64,000 nt of DNA from Archegozetes longisetosus. Its lineage: Eukaryota > Arthropoda > Arachnida > Sarcoptiformes > Trhypochthoniidae. Position numbers and translations under genes: made by a program. The stretch spans positions 5,876,001-5,940,000 of the forward strand of contig JAEMBT020000005.1 in the NCBI GenBank assembly GCA_018873245.2, written 5' to 3'. Under the pieces are notes generated by a model, which was given only the letters and a program-made list of their open reading frames with translations, made no database searches and was not told where the DNA came from. Within the stretch, counting starts at the first letter, position 1. The number at the start of each line of letters is the position of its first letter. Below are positions 34,101 to 44,565 of the stretch, one piece after another.

Positions 34101-34641
34101 TAGTATAGTATAGCATAATATAGTATAGTATAAGAGGATAATTGCATTCGTCAGTCTTTAAGAGAATAGTAAAGCTTAAACTAATGACATTTAGAATTTA
34201 ATAAGCCATAGAAAAAGGCAGGTATATCTCACTCTAATATGATATATTACATTACTTCACAAAAGTGAATGTTCTTCCAATTATTATACCCTTTTGCTTT
34301 TGAGCAACACTTAATTTATCTCTTGATTTATTCAATTTATTACAGGAACGTCACGGGAATGGAGTCAAACAATTTATAGACTTACCAACTGAATGGTGTT
34401 GTTGTTCACTTGTTAGAATTGAAGAACGATGACTGTTTGCTGATAATGTATTTGAACTGGTTGTGTGATCATGAGAATGATGTCCGCTATTCGAAGTGAT
34501 CCCATAGAGAGTGGCCGCAAAGTCTGCATCCCCTGCTAGAACTGATACATTGCAACCGTTTGATTTACGTTTCTCTCCCGTTAAGTTTCGGTGAGATATG
34601 TGATGAGCTATAGTTTGCTCAACTGATCCGTTGTCACCCAT
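28155..34641 (-). CDS. Prop-like paired-class (Q50) homeodomain transcription factor
   Basis: Three exons, 34641-34386, 30673-30351 and 28553-28155, encode 325 residues, with introns of 3712 and 1797 nt, all GT-AG. The homeodomain spans about residues 148-207 ([20 protein letters not shown], then [20 protein letters not shown]). It has Gln at position 50 and the intron falls between positions 46 and 47, a classical site for paired-like genes. Homeodomain and flank resemble Prop (prophet of Pit-1) proteins, and the C-terminus [20 protein letters not shown] looks like the tail of arthropod Prop-like proteins. No paired domain is present. Low-complexity Ser/Asn and His tracts precede the homeodomain. 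Such factors act in neural or neuroendocrine cell specification; the role here is inferred. Large introns and non-coding flanks are usual for developmental regulators. Confidence 0.88.
29735..29850. repeat. Short tandem array in the second intron of the homeobox gene
   Basis: About four imperfect units of 27-29 bp contain ATGCAATGCTAGTAGTAGTA. The repeat falls within intron 2 of the homeobox gene. Confidence 0.7.
31956..32037. repeat. Foldback inverted repeat in the first intron of the homeobox gene
   Basis: The left arm TCGAAGGGCACAATGCAATA and the right arm TATTGCGTTGCGCCCTTCAA are near-perfect reverse complements (about 25 bp) separated by a loop of about 29 nt. It has no coding capacity and could be a small foldback element. 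Confidence 0.75.
33959..34133. repeat. ATAGT/ATAGC/ATACC pentanucleotide microsatellite
   Basis: This is a long tract of 5-bp and related 9-10-bp units (TATAGTAAG, then TAGCA, then TACCA). It lies in intron 1 of the homeobox gene, about 250 bp from the first-exon donor site. Confidence 0.9.
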
Positions 34642-37045
34642 TCTTGTTAAACCGATTTAGAGATGAAATTATCGGAAAATTTATAGATATATACTTTGGA
34701 AATCTACTTGTCTTTTGACATTAATTTTTCGGTCAAAAAGTTTTAAAGCTTAGCCTCCTTAGGTTGATAACGAAAACTGACTAACGAAGTTATGAGAGAG
34801 GCCATCCGTCTTATAACCGATACGACACGACCAATAAAACGTGTTGTGTCGAGCATCACTTCATTCTCATTGGTGCTGCTCTACTGCCAGCTCTAGAGTG
34901 CTTGGAGCAGATCTGCTACTCTGCAGTGCATTATGAACCTTACTATCGGAGTCTCTACTATACATGCAACGAGTCTGTTACTTCTCAAGCTCAACTAAAG
35001 TCTATATATGATTGATGGAGAAGTAATTGTATAGGTTTTACTTTCTTCTTCTATAGACATAATCAATTATTTTAACATTTATATCTAACCGCTATAACTT
35101 TCAAACTGCTAAACTATAATTAATTTATCGAAATAAAATCATTTAACTCACTAAACACTCATTCAATAAATTAGTCAAACAATGTTTTTATGTTTTTTCA
35201 TCAATTAATCTTTCGCCTAAAAGAGCTTTAGCTCTAATTTTGTGCCATATATTATGATTTCCTTTAGACTAATAGCAGATTAATTAGTTTAAACTGTAAG
35301 GTTTCTCATTTAGCTTCCTCCACATTATCACAAGTCGTCAATTCAATTATGATATATAAACAAAACAAAATCATCTCATCACAACTGTGAATATCACTGC
35401 TCAATATTTTTATCAATCAGTTAATTATTATTTTACTTTATGATTCAAAATAAATTTTCGAAATACAATTAAAGTAAAATTTGAGAATTTAAGAGCAATC
35501 ATTAATATAGATTCTGTAGAATATATTGGAAGATTTGACTCAAATTCCAATTGATTATAGTGACAGAATAAGCTTTTGCAGGTATTCTTCTACAAACTTA
35601 TTTAGTTTAACCATAGCTATTTATTGAGAATCTGACAGCTGTCATTATGACGTTCATATGAAATAAATTTTTAGAATTTTTAGTATTCAATCAAAAACAA
35701 CAAATAAGGCATTAAATGAATTGTTTAGAAAATAAGCATCTGGAAAATGAGACTTTTGGCATTGACAGATTTAAGAAAGGAGTATTAAATAAGATTGGTA
35801 TATTCGGGATAGTGGAGAAAGCGTGATTCAATAAAAATTATTATAACATTGAATTTAGTGAACCAAATTAGGTTTGGTGACGCATTCCAAAATTAAATCA
35901 CCGTGTCTTTCCAGATAATAGAGCAACGCATACAGTCACTCACATCCATTCTGCTCTCTTCCAGTCACACTTCAGACGCCTACTCATACGGAACTGAACT
36001 TATTTCTTTTCTAAATTCTACTCATTTTTAATTTCTATTATTTTCTCTTTATTAATTATCGTATCAACCATTTGCCACTAATGGTGTCTCTTTACAAATA
36101 GCTTCAATCCTGTTGTCTTCAGTCCTCTTTGCATTACGTGATTTTAAAATAGACGCAAATCAAAGTACAGTTTTTTAAAGTGTAGTTCAATAGTTATAGC
36201 TATAAAAAAACATCTATAACTACAACAAGAATTGATTAATGAGCGCGTGCTTTGGCCGCAGCGACACGTGTTTTGGGTAATATAATGCGATGGGTTTGTA
36301 CTATAATAATTGCTTGACTCGGAGCAGTGTATACATAAGTAAATGAGAGGTGAAAAAGGAGAGAAAAAGAGATTGACGTGGAGTCTCTCAGCAGGAGATC
36401 ACTATTGAGGCCACCTGTCATCACTTACTGCAGAACTGGGTTTCAATAGATCATTGTGTTGGCTATATGTGTCCAACTGATGTGTGCCTATATGCAAATT
36501 GTTACCAAAACCTGCATAACACGTGCCGACATGACTACTGCTAAGCAGATGGACAGTTGCCTGGACTAAATCTTTTTAAATTGGGTTCAACTTACCTGAA
36601 GGTTTGTACACAACTCAATATAATGTTTAAGCCTTCTATTAGTGAAAAACGAGCAGTTTGTTCGTCCAGTTCTTTATTTGAAATGAATCGGCATTGCTGT
36701 TAAATGTGCAGTTAAAGTGCTATTGAAGTATTGATATGACTATTGAAGTAGAAGAGGATTAAGTGCTATTTCGGGAAAAATAACTGCCATACTAACATAC
36801 TAAACATGCCTCCTGTTGTCATATCTGATTCTTTCATCTTAAAAATGTTATAAAACTTTCATTACAAATCTAAATATTAGCAGAATATGCTTCATTCTTA
36901 AATTAAGGCTTAATTTCCGTTTTTCCAAAACCATTCTTTTCTCTAATAAAGATTTGCTACTATTATTTTCTCTTACATCTTCTTTTTATTTATCGATTCT
37001 TATGTTCTTTTTTATCATTTTGTCATTTCAGTCGTTTATCATTTC

Positions 37046-37048
<3 letters not shown>

Positions 37049-37091
<43 letters not shown>
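37049..37091. repeat. (GA)n microsatellite
   Basis: About 21 uninterrupted GA dinucleotides. The minus-strand Ser-Leu frame that crosses it is an artefact of the repeat. Confidence 0.95.
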
Positions 37092-37097
<6 letters not shown>

Positions 37098-38343
37098 AAT
37101 AAATATTTAAGATACACTTTTTCAGGTAAGCTGAATAAATGTAGAAAAGAAATGATTAATGAAACAAATGAGAAATCGAAGACAAGTAAAGATCTCCGAT
37201 AACTTGACATCTGTGTGGGCCGCGAATGAGTACATTGAAGATTTGCAATGATTTGCAGATGAAGAGAGATGGAAGAGAATCCCTGATGAATTTGAATGAG
37301 TTGGTAGTGGAGTACTAAATAATACAGAACACGCTCGTTCACCCCCTCCGGACTCGAGAATAGAGCACATTTCAATTATCTGTTCATTACCGAACGAAAT
37401 TGGTATACGACTCAATTGGGCGTGAATTGGGTGCTGAGAGCATATATCATCACTTGATTCTATAGATTGCAGACTAGATATAGAAAGTGGCAAAGAATGC
37501 TAAAGTAGGTTCTTTTGCACAAATATCGCTACGGAAGCAAACTTTGCAAGTCATACAAATTCATTAGAGAAAACAATTTGTATAAAGTATTCATAAAGAG
37601 CTAAATCAATGGTTGTGCCGCATCATCAACACATCTGAACCTGTGTCTTAGCAGAAAGAGCGTCATAGAGATTGTGTGATATTCTATGATGAAAGGTCCA
37701 CCTGCGGCACAAGGGCTGAGATAGGAGAAAGTATTTCTGGTGGAAGTATACGCACAATGAATACGCATCTTCAGCCTTCGAAAGCCCTGAGGGATGAGCT
37801 GGTTTGATCATGGCATCACTGATTACAGTATAGAGGCGTTACACTACAACATATTTGTGCAGTAGTGATCCAAACGTAACTTTATACAAGTTATACTCTA
37901 GTTACAGTGACTGGAAAGTTGCAAAAATATAGACCTATATATCCAATATTGTAACTACACTGAGATAATTGACTTACGATTCAGTCCCTAAGTAACGCTA
38001 ATGGACTTGCTTTTAGAAGTGAACTTTTGTTCAACACCGCTTTCTTCGCTACTTATATACTCATCACTCTATCTAACTTCTACGATCAAACTTCTCTTAT
38101 CCTACTCTAATAAATTTAGACCCCATTACTACTACTTTAACATAACTGTCTCTCTGTTTTTAATACTTTCTTTCCAACTAATATTACTTCTATGATGTAT
38201 TTGTTTGTTTCAGATAAGTTCAGTAATACTTAGTCTTTTACTCTAAATCTGTTAACCTTTCTATTAAACTAGTATTTTTATGACAAATAAGAAAATCAAT
38301 TCTAAGTTTCCAACTCATGAATATTTTGCGAATCTTAAAAACA

Positions 38344-38349
38344 TTTATT
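38344..38349 (-). promoter_or_regulatory. Polyadenylation signal of the MCFD2-like gene
   Basis: AATAAA on the minus strand lies about 40 nt past the MCFD2 stop codon, which implies a very short 3' UTR. Confidence 0.55.
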
Positions 38350-38387
38350 GATTTCCGTATAATTCTCTACTGATTTGTATGTTGAAA

Positions 38388-41300
38388 TCATCTACTTTTT
38401 GAATAAGAGGCTTCCTTTTGATCTCTGGCCGTTCTATATTCTGAAAACGATATGAATCCATCTTGGTCTTTGTCATATTCTTGCAATAATGTATCAATAA
38501 TTTCTGTAAGATGAGAAAAATAAAATTAGACTATTTTTCTTAACTAGATTCCAGTAGAAAATCATTTCGGTTGAATTACTTCTAGATTGATTCAATCTAT
38601 GAAAACCAGCGGTCAAGTCAGAGAGTTGCGTTTGGAGATGCACAGAGTCCAAATTGAGAGTGGAACTACATTGAATTTTACGTATTTTAACATACCTATC
38701 CTAATCTAACATATTCATTTTGATTAAATATATACTTTTCCCACTAAAGCTTATTGTGTAATGGTTTTAAACTTGAATTATAACCTATTTTTACTTTATT
38801 TTATAATTATTACAATAAACTAACAGGATTTCATATTAAAAAATATGTAACTTTTTACTTCGAGTTAACTATAGTTTTGGATTGGGAATATGTGTGGCCC
38901 TCAATCTCTACTGGCTTCGCCACTAATAAAAATGATGGCAAATTCTAGCCAAATATTGAATGAATTCAGAGAAATTCTGAATGAAATGCCAAATCTCTTA
39001 ATAAGAATGTGATACATAGGTATAAAAATCGATTGTTATCCTAAGCTTATAGAGCTTTCTTTTATGCCTATGAGAATAAATTCATTGATTGTCGCGATAG
39101 AAATGTAGTGCCAATGAGTCACGGAGACAATTGTATTTGACCACTCCATTCATTGATTAAATGAGGAAAATTTAGATATAAAATCCCAAACTATAGACGC
39201 AGCAATCACAATGCGCTTCAACTCATTTGTAATAACTGATAAGAATGAATCTCTAAAGTGAGATAACTTATTATTTTTAAAATCTTAATTTCATACACTG
39301 GACACGCATTGTGACTATTTTTTATTAACAGGTCCTAACACACTCCTATTGCCCCGTCTGTATAGAATTTTGAATATAGATTTATTTGAGGTGTTTCAGT
39401 TTAAATCAATATAATTTAATCGAAATGGAAAGAGAATTCTGAAAATTGAGTTTCAAGTTTTTACAAAACAAAACTTGAAAAGATGAATATATCTTTTATA
39501 ACCATATAAATTTAGCTTACTCAATGAGGCTTATTTGGTGAGATTGGAGTCGAGAAGATACTAGGCTGCAAATTGAATTGGTTTTTAACTAATAAACACG
39601 AGCAAACACAGGAATAAAGAATGTATATCTCAGTGCTGACAACACTTGTCGCATAAGCTAACAATGTTACCGATCATCCCAGACAATTCGGTGGCATTAA
39701 ACTATTGCAGCGAAACTCCTGTAAACTAGTTCAACATTAAGTATTAGAACTAAATTTTGCAAAAGCTAAGAGTTTATTGTGTGTTGATACTTGTTTACCG
39801 GTTTACTCGACATGAAGAGAATACGAATGATTAGCTAATCTTTAGGGAAATTGAATTCTAATCTATAACAGAACCTATGAAAACTATTGTTCAAAATAAA
39901 TAATAGGATAGTCGATAACTTATCTGAGGTTTAAGACACTACTTTTATTCATAAAGTTGTATTTTCAATTAGATAAGATCGAGCTGTTACTACAAATCTG
40001 ATGTAATTGATTGAAAGTTTTAGTCAATGGTTTTTAAATTGACTCCATAATAGTGTGTGTTGTCTTAGTATAAGAAAAGTTTTATTTTAAGCTAAAAATT
40101 GTCAGACTACTCAAATACAAATCCAACAATCAATAGTAACCGTTAGATCATTCGGAAAGACGATATTGGTCAAATTATTAAATTGTTTCTAGTCTAAACT
40201 GTTATCAAATTTTAGCTACAGCTGCTCAGAGTTATAATGAACGGCCTAATGTACTAGAAATCATTTCACTATAACAGCAGTTTACTGTATTCCATTTCAC
40301 TACAGGAAGAGTCGATTACAGTTCAATTAGAAGCCTTTAGAAGTTTCGATATAAAGTCATTGCTTTCCTCTAATACACAACTTATGAAAGACTACAACTG
40401 AAAGCAAATTAATCATAACATAAACTGTTGGTCAGTTGGTCTACTTGTCATGCATAGTGCCGCACTCTCTTATGGTAATATGAAACCATAAAGTTAGCGT
40501 TGGCTTCAAAAGCTCATAAAAGTAAGAATTGATTTTCAGTAAACCCAATCAACTTGAAGATTTTGTCATTTCATTTTATTAATCAATTTTGTTGAAGGGA
40601 GAGAACGCAATTTTAGTGAAAACAGTAAAACCTGCTTGTCTTAAACATATAGTTAAGCCCTTTTTAAGAAAGACACAAATCCATATGAAATTGAGGCTTA
40701 TTCTTATCAAAAAGGGTTTCAAGCTAGACAAGATTAACTGTAATAACTTTTAAATTGACTTTGTGAATTAGGGTTTTAAAGATAAGATCGAGTAGGCACG
40801 TGAGCATAGCAAACTCTTGGAACAGTATGATTCAATCAAAAACTAAGTTATTCATTAAAATCAACTTGAACTTACTTGAATCCTCATTGAACTTTTCATT
40901 CCATCTGATTTGTTTTCTGAATCTCTCTCTCATATGATAGTATTCCATAGGATCTTCTTGATCCTCATCACCGTTAGCTGGATGCTTTTCATGTAAAAAT
41001 AATCAATAAATAATTTAGTTCATTATATACATAATACATAAACTTTGCTAACTGTTATACAAATCTGAGTTAAAAAGTCTCAAATAATTTTGCCCTTTAA
41101 TACTATCTTAAATATATTTCGGATACCATTCTTCCTGAACCCTGTGGTACTGCTGTGGTTGTGGTTGTAGATTCTTGGGATTTCAAAGAACTTTCATCGA
41201 CAGCGTGATTCAGTGCTGTCAGTATTTCCAAACCATCGAGTAGTAGATTGCCATCGTAATCATGCATTTGAAAGTAATAGAAATCAACTTCTTTATCACT

Positions 41301-41599
41301 CGTTTTATTATCCAGTTCGATGTGATAGTGATCTTTCACGTCCTCTCTGACATGTCTAGAAATTGTAATTGAACGAAGTGATTAGTATTGAAAAATGATG
41401 AAATTGTTTGAATGGTTATTTGATTTTGGGTTCCAAATCATCATTAGAAACACGTTGTTTATAGTTAACTGATAACTTACTCGAGATTAGGTTTGAGAAA
41501 TTCTTCTGGTTCCTGGTGATCGCCTCCATGAGCGTTGCCGTATATGATCAAATGAGCAAAAATGAAATAAACTATAATTAAATAAGTATTATAAAACAT
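38388..41599 (-). CDS. MCFD2-like EF-hand cargo-receptor subunit
   Basis: Four exons, 41599-41481, 41355-41127, 40984-40876 and 38503-38388, encode 190 residues. All introns are GT-AG; the third is 2372 nt and holds several miniature elements. The start gives a signal peptide (MFYNTYLIIVYFIFAHLIIY). EF-hand 1 has a complete 12-residue loop, D72-x-D74-x-N76-x-L78-x-D80-x-x-E83, within FQMHDYDGNLLLDGLE, the hallmark of MCFD2. EF-hand 2 loop is DKDQDGFISFSE (about 163-174). MCFD2 pairs with the lectin LMAN1/ERGIC-53 in a Ca2+-dependent ER-to-Golgi cargo receptor. The Thr/Ser/Gln-rich linker and Asp/Glu-rich stretch between the EF-hands make it longer than human MCFD2 (146 aa), so the related CGREF1-type proteins are an alternative. 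The gene follows B3GAT3 on the same strand. Confidence 0.88.
40219..40287. mobile_element. Pogo-like MITE fragment inside MCFD2 intron 3
   Basis: TA flanks enclose CAGCTGCTCAGAGTTATAAT ... TTTACTG. The block GAGTTATAATGAAC followed by CTAATG matches, in reverse complement, the right half of the element at 44381-44565. Confidence 0.5.
40623..40740. mobile_element. CAGTAAAACCT-type MITE inside MCFD2 intron 3
   Basis: This 118-bp element starts CAGTAAAACCTGCTTGTCTT and ends AAGCTAGACAAGATTAACTG; the ends are inverted repeats of about 20 bp. TA follows the right end, and AA rather than TA precedes the left. A sister copy lies at 51243-51364. Confidence 0.6.
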
Positions 41600-42010
41600 T
41601 TGAACGTATTTTAATTAAAACTCGTCGCACATTTAATGGTGTAACATATGTGGGAACTTTAGTAAAATAAAAGTTCTCGTTAGTCTGGCTTACAACGAGA
41701 AGAAATGCTATTATAATGTAGTAATCGAGAGAGATAACAAATGTTTTATCAGTCAAACCAATACGCATATTATCAATTTGCAACTGGCAATCAATCGAAA
41801 ACAAAGTCTGCTAAGAAATTATCGCATTCATAACTTAAACAACATTTGTAACTTTATTATAAGTTTATTATAAATTGCTAATTGATTGACAAGTTTATTA
41901 ACTCAGCTTCAATTTCAAAATCATTCAACTTTAACTTATTAAACTCTTAAAACGGCTCTTTTTCATTGGATTTAGATTCAGATTCTCTTAGTCGTCGTTA
42001 ATTCTTAAAT

Positions 42011-43004
42011 TTAAAGCTCAATTCCTTGATAAGACGGACTCTTCAATTTGCGTTCTTGTTTTAAGTCAGGCCTTTCAGTTCTTGTGTGCCAAACAAGAAT
42101 TTCTGTGCAGTCATTGGCTTTGGGTTCGAGTTGATCAATACTATTAACCAAGCTTTTAAGTAGATGCGTTTCTTGATATCCACGACTAACTTTGAGAGAG
42201 AAGGAGGCGTTTGGATTGTCCAACAATGACTTAACATTAACAGCAAATCCTGACATATCGATTGGAAATTGTCTCTCTTTTTTCCACAACGTATTCCAAC
42301 CGACAACTTTTCCATTTCTAACCAAAGGTTTTTCAACGATAAGTCCTCCGACAAGGCCTACGGGCCAAACAGAGACTCGATTTGTAAAACGCATTTCTTC
42401 GAATAGCTTTAAATCATAAGTGTTGTCATCGTCTGCAAAATAGACAACTCCTGACTTGTCAACGTTGAGAGCATTATCTCTGATCCAATTCAAAGCAGCG
42501 TTTCTCTGAAGAACTCCTCTTGGCTTAAGCCAATTGGGATCAGTTGATTTCATCTTGAACTCAGGCGGAGTTTCCACATTGAGATGAGTGAACGGCAAAC
42601 GTCGATAAGTTTGAATTTGCTCTAGAAATTTGGTCACTAATTGTGTCTTATGTTTGGAGTCTTCGACTAGGATCCAATGAATATTTTTCACTAACAGCAA
42701 AGTATGTGACAATCGGACCAGTTCTGCCTTTTGCACTAAACGCTGATAAGTAGGAGTTATCACATATATTATGGGTTTGTCCGACTCTGACTCCGATGTG
42801 AACGTGTTGGAACATTTGTTCAATACTTGATTTATTTCATTATTATTAATACAAACTGTAAATAGAAATAATTTGGTTAATGAATTCAACAATAATAGGA
42901 TTGATTGAATCGTTGGACTTACATGAGTTAAGAACTACAATAGAGAACAACGAAAGTATTATAAAAATACTAAAAAATAATAAAAGTTTAGTTTTAAACC
43001 TCAT
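42011..43004 (-). CDS. Beta-1,3-glucuronyltransferase (GlcAT-I / B3GAT3-like)
   Basis: Two exons, 43004-42923 and 42855-42011, joined by a 67-nt GT-AG intron, encode 308 residues of a Golgi type II membrane protein. A short basic N-tail (MRFKTK) is followed by one hydrophobic anchor (about 7-25), a stem and a GT43 domain from about 54. Key features are VITPTYQR (59-66), the UDP/Mn2+-binding motif FADDDNTY with D169-D171, GYQE with the presumed catalytic base E256, and VWHTRTE (282-288). The phrases VSVWPVGLVGGL and DMSGFAVN also match. GlcAT-I adds GlcA to the Gal-Gal-Xyl-Ser linker and completes the glycosaminoglycan attachment tetrasaccharide. The end of the catalytic domain favours GlcAT-I over the HNK-1 enzymes, but GlcAT-S/P-type substrate breadth cannot be excluded. 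AATAAA lies about 112 nt past the stop. Confidence 0.92.
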
Positions 43005-44380
43005 AAACACTTAAAAAGTAAAAAAGGTAAGAATAAGTTAAAAGAAAAACAAGGCAAGATAAGAAGATATAATAGAGAAGTAGAGAAGAAGATGGCAGTA
43101 AGTGTGATTGCAGGTAGATGAAGTAGAACCGGTTCTGCGAGAAGTTCATTCAATCGAAGGGAGTGTTTGTTAGGCAGACTTGACATCTGCTTCAAGCAAA
43201 CCCATAGTGAATGAATGGAAAGACAGAGTAAGTTATAAACGAAGTCAACCATAGATTGAGGCGAAAGCTTGCAAAGGTTCATAAGATTGCTAACGATTGG
43301 AAAGCCTTTTTGAATGGTTGCAATGGCTCTGAAAGTAGTCTTCGCTTTGAATTTGTACTGAAAGTTGTCTCAGCTCTGATAGTCTCGACTATAAGTGTTC
43401 GCACACTGAGTGCAGAGGAATAATAAGACTCGTGAAAAATATCTTTTATGTTGTTGTACAACAAGTTTGTCAAATTTGATTTGGCTGATATTTTGGTAGC
43501 AGAAGAAGAAGAGGTTTATTGTTTATGTTGTGCTTTAGTTGCTGAGCAAGTTTTCAAGAAAACTCTTAACATCTTGTATTCAATGAGAATCTGATGACCT
43601 AACCATTGACTTGCTTTCACTCTGAAATTTGACAGGTTAATAACCGTTTTAATTGTCTTAATTGCTTTCTATTCTTGAGCATTATTTGTCTTGAAAATCT
43701 TAGACTAAAGGAAGAATCGATTTGTGGATTGACTTAATTGAGAGTGGTATACATGTGATTGTTGTCTTAAACATTAATGATTGTCAAATATTTGTCATCG
43801 TATTTTTATTATGTGCTTCAACTCAAATGATTCTTAAGTCAAGTGTAACACGTCTGGGATTATCTATAATGATAAAGACTATATCTTCGAAATGAATGGA
43901 AGTTCAAGAACTGCTACTTTCATGAAAAGTCCTTTAGTGACATGGGTATGAACGTTGTTTCTATGTTTAAATCTCTATTACTGGTGTGAGCCATTACCTC
44001 TCCTTGTTTCCCATTCCTTGCCATTGCTTGCTATTCCTTACCATTCCTTCCCATTCCTTACCATTCCTTCTCATTCCTTCTCATTACCTCCTATTGCCAT
44101 TGATTGCTCTGAAATGCTTTGTCTTATTATAAAACAAAACTGAATTTTGATGGGATGGCAACCAATCCCTCTTTCCATTGAACACTCCACTACCTGTAGT
44201 GTAAGCGTGTAGACTGTAAGTTTGAATAATTATTGTCTTTTTGATGGGGGCTATAGCTTTATGAGTGCGTCAAGCAGTTCGCCTGAAGGCATTTTTCAAA
44301 AGTTTAGTTTAGTTTTGCCAGTAGTTGTTGTGGCCAACCGATACGCAGCTAACTTTCCTTCTTATAATTTATATGTAGTA
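43005..44380. other. Upstream region of B3GAT3, no recognised gene
   Basis: The B3GAT3 promoter is expected here. Minus-strand frames at 43001-43282 and 43279-43473 have no family features. A C/T-rich minisatellite lies at 44007-44095. Confidence 0.45.
44007..44095. repeat. CCATTCCTTN decamer minisatellite
   Basis: About nine imperfect head-to-tail copies of a 10-bp unit (CCATTCCTTA/C). The Ser-Phe-Pro frame across it reflects the repeat. Confidence 0.9.
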
Positions 44381-44565
44381 CAGTCTACTCTTACTATAAT
44401 CATGTCGGATATAGTTAACCATCAACTATAATGTACTCTTTTTCACTAATTATTTGGTTCGCAGACTATGCACTATGTATTCCATATAGTGCTTGAGTGT
44501 GTGTTTCAGTTATAATCCACTAGTTTCTACTGCATTAAGCTGTTCATTATAACTCAAAGCAACTG
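44381..44565. mobile_element. Pogo-like MITE (TA-CAGT...ACTG-TA), copy 2
   Basis: This 185-bp element is flanked by TA, with ends CAGTCTACTCTTACTATAAT and CATTATAACTCAAAGCAACTG. It shares GGATATAGTTAAC and GACTATGCAC blocks with the copy at 18465-18634. It is non-coding. Confidence 0.6.

Larger units (their letters stand above)
34642..38387. other. Intergenic region upstream of the homeobox gene
   Basis: No coding gene supported. The homeobox promoter should lie just above 34641; an imperfect hairpin (CGACACGACC with GTGTTGTGTCG) occurs at about 34826-34855. The segments 35930-36000 and 36236-36600 and 37200-37460 are less AT-rich than the surroundings and could hold 5' exons or enhancers. 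Frames at 37122-37493 and 37626-37811 (minus) show no family similarity. Confidence 0.45.

Noticed and set aside
34820-34860. CGACACGACC/GTGTTGTGTCG hairpin upstream of the homeobox gene as a CRISPR or terminator-like unit
   Set aside because: It is a single imperfect stem in eukaryotic intergenic DNA, with no repeat array and no transcript context.
37028-37493. Minus-strand frames beside the (GA)n tract
   Set aside because: One is created by the dinucleotide repeat (Ser-Leu) and the other lacks any conserved motif.
43001-43473. Two minus-strand frames upstream of B3GAT3
   Set aside because: No continuity with the B3GAT3 exons and hydrophobic, AT-driven composition. B3GAT3 already has a good start at 43004.
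43955-44143. Ser/Phe/Pro-rich frame
   Set aside because: Generated by the CCATTCCTTN minisatellite.
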